DNA from: Vicingus sp036171675
GTDB taxonomy: Bacteria > Bacteroidota > Bacteroidia > Flavobacteriales_E > Vicingaceae
Length of the DNA: 64,000 nucleotides
Assembly (NCBI GenBank): GCA_036171675.1
Contig: JAVHRO010000075.1
Coordinates: 1-64,000 of the forward strand
Direction: 5' to 3'
Shown: positions 54,443 through 64,000 of the stretch, piece after piece
Position numbering within the stretch: the stretch's first letter is position 1
How the letters are laid out: each line of letters starts with the position of its first letter
Program-made: the position numbers and the translations under genes
Notes under the pieces: model-generated
The model's input: the letters and a program-made list of their open reading frames with translations, nothing else
What the model was told of the DNA's origin: nothing
The model's database searches: none

Positions 54443-57400
54443 ATGAAAAAAGTATTCTCCATTGTGAGCATTCTGTTGCTCGCCATTAGTTTAAATGCAC
54501 AAGAAATGTGCGGTTTTGATTCTCTTTACAACAATCTAATAAACGACCCTGTTCAAAAAGAATCGTTTGATTTAATGAATGATGCCGTTACAAAGTATGT
54601 GAATGAACATCAAACTCAAACATTTGCTGTTGATGCTGATTATATAATACCTGTAGTTGTTCATTTAATTGAAGCTTATCCTGGTGCTTTAGGAATATCT
54701 TATAATCAAATTGTATCACAAATTGATGCTCTTAACATTGCGTTTAATAGCCAATATACTGCATATAACGGGCAGGCAAATGGAGCGACTAACACACGTA
54801 TTCAATTTTGTTTAGCAAGTCAAACTTGGAATGCATCTGCTGGAACTCCTCAAGGAGCAATACCTTGGTCTCCGTTAGGTGCAGGTGTAATGCAATATAC
54901 TGATGCTGTTTTAACGAATCATAGTTCTACACCTAGTGGAGCAAACGGACAAGATGCTTTAATTAATTTAGTAAATGACTATGCCAGTAACCCTCCTTAT
55001 GGAAATAAGTTTCCTTACGATAAATACTTAAACATTTATGTGGTAAATAATATTAACAGTGGTAATTGGCTTGGTTATGCTCCAACCCCTATTTATCCAT
55101 TGTTAAATTTTACAACTGATGTATTTTTAGATGGAGTAGTTATACGGGCAGATGTTTTTGGGGATAATACACACCCATCTTTAGGTGGTGGTTTTAATTT
55201 ATATTCTCCAGCTACAGGCAAAATTTTTAGAAAAGATGAAGGTAAAGTTCTTGCTCATGAAGTAGGTCACTATTTATTTCTGATTCATACTTTCCAAGGG
55301 GGATGTACAGGAACAAATGATTTTTTAAATGATACTGACCCATGTGTACAAGGAACTTGGGCATGTTCTCCGTCTCCTTCTAACGGTTGTAATACCAATC
55401 CTTTTGACCAATGGGATAATTTTATGTATTATAGTGAAGACCTTTGCCTACGAGATTTTACAAACGACCAGAAATTGCGTATGGAAGGTTTTATTCAAAC
55501 TGACAATAGAAGAACATTGATGGTATCTCACACTAATTATGTCGATGTTGGTTTAATTGCTACAGGATGTGTTGACCCGTTGTTAACAGCAGAATTTACC
55601 ATTAATCCAGGTTCGGTTTGTATTAATTCTTCTGTATCTTTTGAAACTCCTACTGGGGTGGGATATACCGCAACCCAATGGAGTTGGGATTTTGGCGATG
55701 GAACTATTCTCCCTTTTTCATCAACCAATAATTCAGTTAACCATACTTATCTTGTACAAGGTTCTTATACAGTAATATTAACTGCAAGTGATGGAACTAC
55801 TCAAATTCCACTGCCTCAACAAATTTTTGCTTCAGATTGCTCAGCTATTCAAAGCACGCAAGGTAATTGGTATTTTGGTGATAGGGCTGGATTAAATTTT
55901 GCAAGTGGCACACCTATAGCAATTACAAATAATCCTAACCCCATGTCAACAAGTGAAGCTAGTTCATGTATGAGCGACCCATCTGGCAATTTGATGTTTT
56001 ATACTGATGGTACTAGAGTGTATAATAATATACATTCGCTATCTACTATGAGTGCGGGTGGTTCAGGCACTTCTCATCAGACATTAATTATTCCTGACCC
56101 AGCAAGTCCAAATAACCAATTTTATATAATTTCTTTAAAAGGTTTTAATAGTCTTACAGGTCCTATGAATGGAAATTTTTCATTTTCAAGAGTTACCGTA
56201 AGTGGTTCTAGTCTGATATATCCCAATCTAAATTCTCCAATGCCTCTACCTCTAGGTGCTAATGGAGATATAGCAGAAATGATAACTGCAATTCCTAAAT
56301 GTAATGGTATTGATTATTGGATTGTTGTACATGGTGCTAGAAATGATGCTAACCCAAATTTTCAAAATGCCTTATTTGTTTATTCGCTCACTTCCAATGG
56401 AATAGACCCTGTTATTGATGTGTATCCAGTTTCTGGTATTGCTGGTTTTGGTGGAATTAAAGCATCCCCTGATGGCACAAGAATTGCTCATACAACTGGT
56501 GAAGGTTTTGGTGGGAATACAAGAGTATTTGATTTTGATAACAGTACAGGAATTATAAGTAATCCAAGAGTAATTAATAGAGAAGGTTATGGTATTTCCT
56601 TCAGCCCTAATTCAAACTTATTGTATATAAGTGATTCGCCCACAATAACCTGTAACATTTATCAATATGATGTTACCAATCCAAACCCAATGTCAACAGA
56701 AAATTTAGTAGGAACATACAATTTCAATAATCCTGATTTACAATTAGGACCAAACAACCAAATTTATGCAGCAGTATTCTCACAAAATCACCTCGCTGTA
56801 ATTAGTAATCCTAACGCATATAACTCTACACCCAATGCTTGTGCCTACAATTTTAATGGACCAATTTTAACTATTGGGACACAAACCCCTACAAGTAGAT
56901 TTGGTCTTCCCAACTTCATAGATGCTATTCAACCTCCCATTAACCCAAGTTTCACCTTTGCTCAAACTTCATGTTCCACTGTAGATTTTCTTGTTGATGA
57001 ATGTTGGGCTGACTACAACCTACTGTGGGATTTTGGAGATGGGGTTGGAACAAGTACTTTACCTAATCCAACATATACCTATACTTCGACAGGAACTTTT
57101 AATGTGCAGTTAACTTTAAGCCTTGGTACATTTAGTCAGACAATTACTCAATCAGTAGGTGTATCTACTGGAGCTCCTTTAACTGTTAATGGTGCAACAA
57201 CTGTTTGTAACGATGGTAATGTTTACTTTTACGACATACCTTTAGTTGCTGGGTTTACAAATAATTGGACAGTTACTGGAGGCACTTTTGATAATGGAAC
57301 AACTTCATTTACTGGAACTACTACTTCTATCAATTGGAATCCTTCTGGAGGAACAATTACCATAAATAGCTCAAACGGTGGATGTAATATCGTTACTGTT

Positions 57401-60400
57401 GTTAATGTAACAGTAAATCAACCGCCTGTTTTAACATCTTCGTTTACCAGCGATAATTGTAATTCATGTGATGGAACAGCAACTGTAAATATTTCTTCTG
57501 GTACAGGGCCTTTCACCTATTATTGGGACGATAATTCTAATCAAACAACACCAACAGCCACTAATTTATGTGCTGGAACTTATCATGTGGTTGTTACTGA
57601 TGGAAATGGGTGTCCAGCGACTATTCCTGTTACCGTTGATGCAACATGCACCCCAACAGTTTGCACCCAAAAACCCAACATCACTCTGCCAAATGGAGCA
57701 ACTTCAACTTTTGTATCAATACCCAACGGCTCGTTAGTAGAAGTACAAGGTTTATTTACAATTGATAATCTTGCCACCTATACCAATGTTAAATTTAGAA
57801 TGGCGGCTGGAGCTCAGATTGATATTAAATCCAACAACTCGTTAACATTAGATGGATGCTATTTATTTTCTTGTACGAAGCTTTGGAAAGAAATTACTGT
57901 AAATCAAAAAGCTGATTTAGTTGTTCAAAATTACACCATTATTGAAGATGCCGAAAAAGCCATTCATTGGATAACTGGCGGTGCTGTTACCATTAACAGT
58001 TCTATATTTAATAGAAATGGTACTGGGTTACATCTAGAAAGCCCATTTCCTGGAACAATTGCAACAAATGTGGTAGTAAGTAATACTATATTTACCTGTA
58101 GAAATTTCCCTAATTCTTTATATCTAACAGCCTTTAATTTAGGTTCATTTACAACCTTAAAAAATGACCTGTTTAACGACAATTTAAGTTTGTACCCTTA
58201 TGGTAGTTTAATTGCTCCTGCACCAATAAATACAAGAAGTACTTATGGAGTTTACACGAATGAAGTAAGTGCAACCATTGGTGTAAGTGGTTCAGCGAAA
58301 AACAGAAACCTTTTTGATTATTTAGACTTTGGAGTTTATGTTCTTACTAATGCTGATATGACTATTGTTAACAATTCATTTGCTAACTTATCTGGTTACA
58401 GTATTAAAGGTATAATGAAAGGAATTGGTGTTTTTGCTAAAACTAAACCTGGTTTTATCATGAATATTGGTGGTACTAATACCAAAGATGGTAATTATTT
58501 TATAAATTGTTATAGAGGAGCTAACATAACAGATTATCGAAACATCAATTTTATTAATAATTCGATAACCAACACTAGCACTTCTACAGTATTTAATAAT
58601 ACTCTTCCACAAATTGGACATATTGGCCTAGCCATATTTTCTACGTTGACACAATCAAACATAATGTTAAATTATGTAATTAATAATAATACTATCGACA
58701 ACAATGCTACTGGTATCTACATCAATAGTTTATATACAAAATTAGATGGTCATAACATACAATTGACCAACAATAATTTGGATGTTACTGGCTTCAGCAC
58801 CTATTGCAACCAAGGTATTTGGATGCAAAGTTTATCGGGTAGTACTGCCGTTACAGGAGGAGTAAACGTTGCCAATAACACGGTTCGTAACAGCGAAATA
58901 AATGCCCTGTTGTTCGAGAACGTTAACAACGGGTTAAATGTAAACCTCAACACCGAACTTTCGGTTAAATTTAATGCCAACCAAAGCAAACAGGTTGTTC
59001 GTTTAAACACTTGTAGCGGTGCGGTAGTTACTACTAATGGTAACATTACCACCACCAATAACACTACTATACCGACAGGTACAAGTAATACGATTACAGG
59101 TATCTATTTAAACAACTGCCAGTCGAGTTTAGTAACCTGTAACACTATTAATTTTGTGGATGTGTGTGTACTGTTTAACCAGCCCAACAGCCTCTCGCAA
59201 TTTACCGGCAACACCATGAACAATGCCCAAATTGGGTTATTGTTAGCAAATGGTGCCATTATTGGGCAGCAAGGTGACGCCACCAACCCAAGTGGTAACG
59301 AGTGGGGTGCTAATAATCCAACCAACATTACAGGTTTCCATACGTTTACCTCACTTACGGCTGGTGCTAACACTGACTCCAAACTGTTTTGCAGACCCAA
59401 TGCAGTTACCAATTGTGCTGTCGGTGGGCTTAAAACTTTTCCGTGTAGTAATGGGTCTAACAACCCTCCTGCTGATGTTTATTCAATAGGTTCTGGAGGC
59501 TTAAATACCGCCACTGGCTCACCTGTTGCCAGTTGTACTGGCAGGTTTGGTAATCCATTAGCCAATGCCAAAGCCTTGTTACATGAGGCGGATAGTGGTA
59601 ACGGTAGTGCCGTGGATAAATTTTTACAAAAACGGCAGGCGTTCCACCTCATTAAAACCGACCAAACAGGTAATTTAATGGCTGATAACGAGTTAAGTAC
59701 GTTTTTTACCTTAGAACAGACCCAAAACATTGGTAAAATAAGTACCACCAACGAGTTGATTGGTAGCAACAGTTTTGCTACGGCACAAAACACCAACAGC
59801 AGTATTTCGCCAACCAACGTAGCCGAACACAACATTAAAGCGGTAAACGAAATTTGGCTAAACAGTTTGTTAGACACCACTTATGTATTAACGGTTGCCG
59901 ACAGTAACACCCTAGCCACCATTGGTAGTATCTGTATGCAGCAGGGAGGAGATGCTACCGTATTGGCACGTAGTTTATTAGCAAACTTTACACAAACTGC
60001 CATGAATTTTAACGATTGTATAGAATTGCCTTTTGGTAACAGCCCAAACAACACCAATAAAATGAGTACCAATGGTAATCTTATTTTAAATGGTAGTTTT
60101 GAAACTATTGACACCACTATCTTTCCTTATTTTGAAGCGGCTACTCCTTGGATAGGCCCTGAATGGGGATCTCCAGATTTGTTTACCCCATATAAAGTAG
60201 AGCCAATAGCTGGGCATCAAGCCCCTCAGCATGGTCTGAATTATGCTGCAGGCACATATTTTTTGGAAAACCCTCCTTTCTCTTCTAATACTAACTATAG
60301 AGAACCTGTTATTGCTAAAACAAGTATTACCTTAAGTTCAGGGGTGCAATATTGTTTATCGTATTACATTTCGTTGGCTGATACCTATAACTGTGCGGTC

Positions 60401-61210
60401 AACCGTAGTGATGCCTATTTTTCGCCTACACCCATGGATCCCACCTTATCATCAGCCCCTTATTTGATGTATGTACAGCCCCACGTAATGGCAGACAGCA
60501 CCATCTTTTATACCGGTAAACTGAACTGGACTCGAATTGAAGGCAATTACACCGCTTCGGGGGGTGAAAATTACATTACCATTGGTAACCTGCATCCGGA
60601 TGGACAAACCGATACCTTATGCAACGGTTCAATGGCATCGGTTGGTGCACCAAATGGAAGATCAGCTTATTACTATATGGACAACTTTAGCTTGGAAGAA
60701 ATAAAACCGGTAGATGCAGGGTTGGATGTGAGCATTACGAGTGGTGATACGGTGCTTATTGGCAACAATTTAGATTCGGCAAGCAGTTATGTGTGGTCGC
60801 CCAATGTTTTTATTAACGATGTAAATACCTTAAACCCAACAGTTAGCCCATTGGAAACCACTACTTATTATGTAAGTAAAACGCAGTGTAGTGTTACCAC
60901 TACCGATAGTGTTACTGTAGTGGTTGCTCCGCTTGGAGTTAGTGAATTTAGTAATTCAACTAATGTGAGGATTTATCCCAACCCTAATAATGGTACATTC
61001 TACATTACTCATCAGCTACCGCTTGAAAATAACGTCTATATAGAAGTTATGGATATAACAGGTAAAATAGTTCATCGTGAGATGTTAACCACAAGAAACC
61101 AACAGGTAGTTAAAACCCAACAGTTGAACACAGGGTTATATTTTGTTAATTTTAAATCCGATTTAGGCGAATTGATGTACTCTACCAAAATGAGTATTCT
61201 ACATAAGTAA
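54443..61210 (+). CDS. Giant T9SS type A cargo: M43-like metalloprotease with PKD, propeller and beta-helix
   Basis: 2255 residues. Signal peptide ends near SLNAQ. An M43/pappalysin-type protease domain (~70-370) has HEVGHYLFLIH and a Met-turn-like NFMYYSEDLCLRDFT, but the usual Gly of HExxHxxGxxH is Phe. Then a PKD domain (QWSWDFGDGT), a propeller-like region (GNWYFGDRAGLNFASG, ~470-830), a second PKD (LLWDFGDGVGTST), an SprB-like repeat, a long parallel beta-helix-like region (~1080-1640), and a carbohydrate-binding-like domain (~1890-2090). The C-terminus is a type A sorting domain (VRIYPNPNNGTF...GLYFVNFKS). Bases ~58,800-60,120 look more GC-rich than the rest. Surface protease or adhesin is likely. 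Confidence 0.85.
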   Translation: MKKVFSIVSILLLAISLNAQEMCGFDSLYNNLINDPVQKESFDLMNDAVTKYVNEHQTQTFAVDADYIIPVVVHLIEAYPGALGISYNQIVSQIDALNIAFNSQYTAYNGQANGATNTRIQFCLASQTWNASAGTPQGAIPWSPLGAGVMQYTDAVLTNHSSTPSGANGQDALINLVNDYASNPPYGNKFPYDKYLNIYVVNNINSGNWLGYAPTPIYPLLNFTTDVFLDGVVIRADVFGDNTHPSLGGGFNLYSPATGKIFRKDEGKVLAHEVGHYLFLIHTFQGGCTGTNDFLNDTDPCVQGTWACSPSPSNGCNTNPFDQWDNFMYYSEDLCLRDFTNDQKLRMEGFIQTDNRRTLMVSHTNYVDVGLIATGCVDPLLTAEFTINPGSVCINSSVSFETPTGVGYTATQWSWDFGDGTILPFSSTNNSVNHTYLVQGSYTVILTASDGTTQIPLPQQIFASDCSAIQSTQGNWYFGDRAGLNFASGTPIAITNNPNPMSTSEASSCMSDPSGNLMFYTDGTRVYNNIHSLSTMSAGGSGTSHQTLIIPDPASPNNQFYIISLKGFNSLTGPMNGNFSFSRVTVSGSSLIYPNLNSPMPLPLGANGDIAEMITAIPKCNGIDYWIVVHGARNDANPNFQNALFVYSLTSNGIDPVIDVYPVSGIAGFGGIKASPDGTRIAHTTGEGFGGNTRVFDFDNSTGIISNPRVINREGYGISFSPNSNLLYISDSPTITCNIYQYDVTNPNPMSTENLVGTYNFNNPDLQLGPNNQIYAAVFSQNHLAVISNPNAYNSTPNACAYNFNGPILTIGTQTPTSRFGLPNFIDAIQPPINPSFTFAQTSCSTVDFLVDECWADYNLLWDFGDGVGTSTLPNPTYTYTSTGTFNVQLTLSLGTFSQTITQSVGVSTGAPLTVNGATTVCNDGNVYFYDIPLVAGFTNNWTVTGGTFDNGTTSFTGTTTSINWNPSGGTITINSSNGGCNIVTVVNVTVNQPPVLTSSFTSDNCNSCDGTATVNISSGTGPFTYYWDDNSNQTTPTATNLCAGTYHVVVTDGNGCPATIPVTVDATCTPTVCTQKPNITLPNGATSTFVSIPNGSLVEVQGLFTIDNLATYTNVKFRMAAGAQIDIKSNNSLTLDGCYLFSCTKLWKEITVNQKADLVVQNYTIIEDAEKAIHWITGGAVTINSSIFNRNGTGLHLESPFPGTIATNVVVSNTIFTCRNFPNSLYLTAFNLGSFTTLKNDLFNDNLSLYPYGSLIAPAPINTRSTYGVYTNEVSATIGVSGSAKNRNLFDYLDFGVYVLTNADMTIVNNSFANLSGYSIKGIMKGIGVFAKTKPGFIMNIGGTNTKDGNYFINCYRGANITDYRNINFINNSITNTSTSTVFNNTLPQIGHIGLAIFSTLTQSNIMLNYVINNNTIDNNATGIYINSLYTKLDGHNIQLTNNNLDVTGFSTYCNQGIWMQSLSGSTAVTGGVNVANNTVRNSEINALLFENVNNGLNVNLNTELSVKFNANQSKQVVRLNTCSGAVVTTNGNITTTNNTTIPTGTSNTITGIYLNNCQSSLVTCNTINFVDVCVLFNQPNSLSQFTGNTMNNAQIGLLLANGAIIGQQGDATNPSGNEWGANNPTNITGFHTFTSLTAGANTDSKLFCRPNAVTNCAVGGLKTFPCSNGSNNPPADVYSIGSGGLNTATGSPVASCTGRFGNPLANAKALLHEADSGNGSAVDKFLQKRQAFHLIKTDQTGNLMADNELSTFFTLEQTQNIGKISTTNELIGSNSFATAQNTNSSISPTNVAEHNIKAVNEIWLNSLLDTTYVLTVADSNTLATIGSICMQQGGDATVLARSLLANFTQTAMNFNDCIELPFGNSPNNTNKMSTNGNLILNGSFETIDTTIFPYFEAATPWIGPEWGSPDLFTPYKVEPIAGHQAPQHGLNYAAGTYFLENPPFSSNTNYREPVIAKTSITLSSGVQYCLSYYISLADTYNCAVNRSDAYFSPTPMDPTLSSAPYLMYVQPHVMADSTIFYTGKLNWTRIEGNYTASGGENYITIGNLHPDGQTDTLCNGSMASVGAPNGRSAYYYMDNFSLEEIKPVDAGLDVSITSGDTVLIGNNLDSASSYVWSPNVFINDVNTLNPTVSPLETTTYYVSKTQCSVTTTDSVTVVVAPLGVSEFSNSTNVRIYPNPNNGTFYITHQLPLENNVYIEVMDITGKIVHREMLTTRNQQVVKTQQLNTGLYFVNFKSDLGELMYSTKMSILHK
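61137..61183. repeat. 47-bp direct repeat within sorting domains, copy 1
   Basis: Identical over 47 bases to 62341-62387. Codes for LYFVNFKSDLGELMYS in the type A sorting domain of the 2255-residue protein. Confidence 0.85.
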
Positions 61211-61212
61211 AA

Positions 61213-62211
61213 ATGATAAAATACAAGTGCATACTAGTTATATTTTTTCTGAGTGTATCTGTTGGATACACTCAGAATTTAGTGCCTAATTATTCTTTTG
61301 AAAGTATTGACCAGTGCCCTGATATGGTTAATAATGCAAGTGTCGATTTATGTGTAACCTCATGGACTGACCCAACCAATGGAACTTCTGATTATTATAA
61401 TTCATGCTCACTTTCCCCCTTATGGAATATCCCCTCTCATAATAACGGGGGAGGGTATCAATATCCTCGGACTGGTGTTGGGATGGTTGGCTTAATAGCC
61501 TATCAAGGACCAGGAACATATAGGGAGTATATTCATGTTCAATTGATAGATAGTTTAAAACAAGACAGTTGTTATTATGTAGAATTCTATGTAAACAAAA
61601 TGAATAAACCAAGATATGCCGTTAATTTAGGTTGTTTTATTTCTGATACAACTATTAACAATAATTCAGGGTCAATTTTGTTAAATTATACACCCCAAAT
61701 AAAGCAACCTAATGCCTCCTTGTTAACAGATACTTTGAATTGGATTAGGATTAATGGTGTGTATAAAGCAAATGGTGGCGAACAATTTATTACCATTGGT
61801 AACTTTAGTGATAACAACACAATTGATACCTTGACCGTAGGAGACACAGGAAATAATTTTGCTGTTTATTACATTGAAGATGTTACTTTAAAATTGGTTC
61901 AGAACAATGTAAGTGTTGCTGATGCAGGTGTTGACCAATCCATTAATCAGGGAGATAGTGTACAAATAGGTAATAACATGTTAAGTGATGCTGTTTATAG
62001 TTGGTATCCAAGTGCAGGATTAAATGATACAACATTAGAAAACCCAATTGCTAAACCAACCGTTACTACTACTTATTATTGTACTAAAGATGTTTGTAAC
62101 AATCAAACTATTGATAGTGTTATAGTTTCGGTATTACCTAATGGAATATCATCTTATCATAATAATGAAAACTTTAGTAACCTAACCCTAATAATGGTAG
62201 TTTTAGAGTAA
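61213..62211 (+). pseudogene. Secreted T9SS cargo paralogue, sorting domain lost by frameshift
   Basis: A 332-residue reading frame. Signal peptide (KCILVIFFLSVSVGYTQ), then a carbohydrate-binding-like domain that mirrors ~1890-2090 of the preceding protein (LNWIRINGVYKANGGEQFITIGN versus LNWTRIEGNYTASGGENYITIGN) and the same DAGVDQSINQGDSVQIG...TTTYYC domain. After NENFSN the frame leaves the sorting domain and ends in LTLIMVVLE. The continuation PNPNNGSFRVTHNLPLENN is present in the next frame. Loss of 1 or 4 bases near 62178 explains this. As read, it should be exported to the periplasm but not through the T9SS. A sequencing error is the alternative. Confidence 0.75.
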
Positions 62212-62411
62212 CACACAACCTACCCCTTGAAAATAACGTCTATCTAGAAGTAATGGATTTAACTGGTAAAATAGTTCATCGTGAAATTTTAAACACAGGA
62301 AATCAGCAAGAGATTAAAACCCAATTACTGAACACAGGGCTATATTTTGTTAATTTTAAATCCGATTTAGGCGAATTGATGTACTCTGCCAAATTAAGTG
62401 TCATTCACTAA
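62181..62411 (+). pseudogene. Out-of-frame type A sorting domain of the preceding gene
   Basis: An open 76-codon stretch coding for PNPNNGSFRVTHNLPLENN, VYLEVMDLTGKIVHREIL and LYFVNFKSDLGELMYSAKL before a TAA at 62409. It matches the last residues of the 2255-residue protein almost residue by residue. It has no start of its own and belongs to the frame-shifted gene at 61213. Confidence 0.8.
62341..62387. repeat. 47-bp direct repeat within sorting domains, copy 2
   Basis: Identical to 61137-61183. Recombination between the copies would delete about 1.2 kb and join the large cargo gene to this reading frame. Confidence 0.85.
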
Positions 62412-62422
62412 AACATTGAGCC

Positions 62423-63958
62423 ATGAAAACTAAAGTTGCAACCCTTCTTTTCGCTATTTTATTTGCGAATGTAACCACATCTGCTCAGTTGATTGCAGGT
62501 GATACAGCTATCGGTCAGGTTATTTCTAATCCTAATGTAAACCTTTCGGTGGTAACTATGAACCAAACTAAATATGCCTTAATTGACCTTGATTGTGATA
62601 GTGTTGCTGATATGCGAGTAGAATTATATAAAGGTCCAACAATAATAGATGGTGCAAATTATGCCTCCTTACGTGTGTTGAATCCTATTTTCGAAGTTTG
62701 TGCCGATACAAGTTATGTTTTTGGAGGTGTAGTAGTAGTAAATTATTATAATTTAGGCGATACATTAATTTGTACTGGTAATAATGTTTGGTTAAACGAT
62801 ACCATCTATAATATAGGTAATTACGGTTGTATGGAATGTTTCGGCCCTACAAATATGAATAACGCATTTATTTCCTATAAAAACACATCAACTTCACAAA
62901 TAGGTTGGATAAAAATATCTTTTAATTTAGATGATGCAAACGTTGTAAGTATTCCAATTACTCTTTCAATTCCTGAAATATTATCACCCTGTACCAACAC
63001 TGAAATATCAGTTATTGATACAACGGATTTTACATGTGGTATTTTTACTTTCAATGCGATAATTACACCTCCTACGTGTAATGGCTTTTGTGATGGTTCT
63101 ATGCAAATTACAAACATATCGGGTGGAACTCCGCCTTATACTTGTGTGTGGAATACCACTCCTGTTCAAGTTACGCCAAACCCTACTGGTTTATGCTCAG
63201 GTAATTATACATTGACTATAACTGATAGTTTAGGCAATACCTGTTCCATTGATTTGAATGTTCCAGCTCCTTTACCCATCACTTTTACGTTAGTGGTAAC
63301 CAACGTTTCTTGTTATGGCTCATGTGATGGAAGTATTTATATAGATAGTCTTTCGGGCGGAACTTATCCTTACACTTATATATGGTCAAATGGGGATACC
63401 AATTCAACAGTTTTTGGTTCATGCTCGGGTACATATACGGTATGTGTAACCGATGCAAATGGTTGTACGGTATGCCAATCAGTAACTGTTGCAGAACCCG
63501 CTGAAATACAAGTTTTCGAAAATGTTACCGATGCCTCTTGCCCTTCTTGTTGTGATGGAGATATTCAGTTGTTTCCTACTGGAGGAGTAGCACCTTATTG
63601 GTATCAATTTACCCCATCGGGTTCTTCAATTAATCTTTGCCCAGGCATATACAACTGGTGTGTTACTGATGGTAATGGTTGTTCTACTTGTGATACAGTA
63701 GTGGTTTCATTTCCAACTGCTATAAAAAACAATACGGATGCAACCGTTTTTTCTGTTTATCCCAATCCTTTTAAAGATAAAATTTACCTGAATACTACTA
63801 AACAATTTGTTGAAATTTATACGGTATTAGGTGAAAAAATAATACAAGATTATACCAACGAAATTGATTTGACAACAACTAAATCAGGCATGTACTTTAT
63901 TGTAATTAAAGATAGTGATGACACCCCTGTTTATAAAGAAAAAATAGTGAAAGAATAG
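62423..63958 (+). CDS. T9SS type A cargo protein with SprB repeats
   Basis: 511 residues. Signal peptide ends near TTSAQ. N-terminal domain of ~190 residues of unknown type, then three SprB-like repeats, each with C-x-G-x-CDG and GG-x-PPY/YPY-x-W (PTCNGFCDGSMQITNISGG; VSCYGSCDGSIYIDSLSGG; ASCPSCCDGDIQLFPTGG). It ends in a type A sorting domain (FSVYPNPFKDKIYLNT...GMYFIVIKDSDD). SprB is the mobile adhesin of gliding flavobacteria, so a surface adhesin role is inferred. The TAG stop directly touches the right 36-bp repeat. Confidence 0.85.
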   Translation: MKTKVATLLFAILFANVTTSAQLIAGDTAIGQVISNPNVNLSVVTMNQTKYALIDLDCDSVADMRVELYKGPTIIDGANYASLRVLNPIFEVCADTSYVFGGVVVVNYYNLGDTLICTGNNVWLNDTIYNIGNYGCMECFGPTNMNNAFISYKNTSTSQIGWIKISFNLDDANVVSIPITLSIPEILSPCTNTEISVIDTTDFTCGIFTFNAIITPPTCNGFCDGSMQITNISGGTPPYTCVWNTTPVQVTPNPTGLCSGNYTLTITDSLGNTCSIDLNVPAPLPITFTLVVTNVSCYGSCDGSIYIDSLSGGTYPYTYIWSNGDTNSTVFGSCSGTYTVCVTDANGCTVCQSVTVAEPAEIQVFENVTDASCPSCCDGDIQLFPTGGVAPYWYQFTPSGSSINLCPGIYNWCVTDGNGCSTCDTVVVSFPTAIKNNTDATVFSVYPNPFKDKIYLNTTKQFVEIYTVLGEKIIQDYTNEIDLTTTKSGMYFIVIKDSDDTPVYKEKIVKE

Positions 63959-63994
63959 AAAATTAGTGATTTCGAGAGAAATTTTAAAGTAATT
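63959..63994. repeat. 36-bp direct repeat, right copy
   Basis: Identical to 54229-54264. Codes for the last residues of the acyl-CoA dehydrogenase plus its TAA, with no upstream gene body. It starts right after the stop of the third cargo gene and marks the right boundary of the block. Confidence 0.85.
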
Positions 63995-64000
63995 TCTACG

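Noticed and set aside
59104..60117. Three consecutive long minus-strand ORFs opposite the giant cargo gene
   Set aside because: They lie wholly inside the 2255-residue frame, have no family resemblance, and appear where G+C rises and stop codons become rarer. Treated as shadows of the coding strand.

Overview
The window reads as a chromosome segment of an AT-rich Bacteroidota bacterium, most likely of the Flavobacteriales type. The evidence is the type IX secretion/gliding genes (porU, porV, a porP/sprF-like gene, gldJ), several secreted proteins with T9SS C-terminal sorting domains, bacillithiol synthesis (bshC), E. coli-type purB, and many copies of the Bacteroidota -7 promoter box TAnnTTTG. 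No rRNA, tRNA, CRISPR array or complete mobile element was found.

Layout. 1-975: a repeat-rich edge with two identical hairpin repeats, a probable transposase remnant and a YafQ-type toxin-antitoxin pair. 1075-4756: purB, an MsbA-like ABC exporter and a small lipoprotein. 4901-10436: a four-gene secreted cluster (periplasmic chaperone-like protein, two related pilin-like proteins, a large outer-membrane protein) that looks like a divergent chaperone-usher-like system. 10433-25360: helicase, DUF3822-rsmD, MATE exporter, hydrolase, hemolysin III, then lpxK-punA-udk-M1 peptidase and lpxH-merR. 24974-28798 (minus): guaA, a LysM/ligand-binding protein and a LETM1-like gene. 29011-31686: a T9SS type B cargo protein. 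31786-39596 (minus): bshC, rimO, a DUF1566 protein, ftsY, DUF4295, rpmG, murB, ispF, porV. 39692-46189: porU divergent from porP/sprF-gldJ. 46257-54262: murF, two acyl-CoA dehydrogenases, anmK, an NSS sodium symporter with a previously untracked 50-residue partner, a helix-hairpin-helix protein and apt.

54229-63994 is the most unusual region. Three T9SS cargo genes (2255, 332 and 511 residues) lie between two perfect 36-bp direct repeats. The left copy is the 3' end of an acyl-CoA dehydrogenase gene, so the block looks like an insertion at that gene end. Its first promoter contains nine GATA repeats between a TTG and a TAnnTTTG box, as expected for a phase-variable promoter. Its second gene has lost its sorting domain to a frameshift.

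How the genes work together: PorU, PorV, PorP-like and GldJ belong to the T9SS that should export and anchor the cargo proteins at 29011, 54443 and 62423. LpxK, LpxH, MurB, MurF, AnmK and the ABC exporter serve the cell envelope. PurB, GuaA, PunA, Apt and Udk serve nucleotide synthesis and salvage. A second cross-cutting signal is that four genes have TAnnTTTG exactly four bases before the ATG, which predicts leaderless mRNAs.
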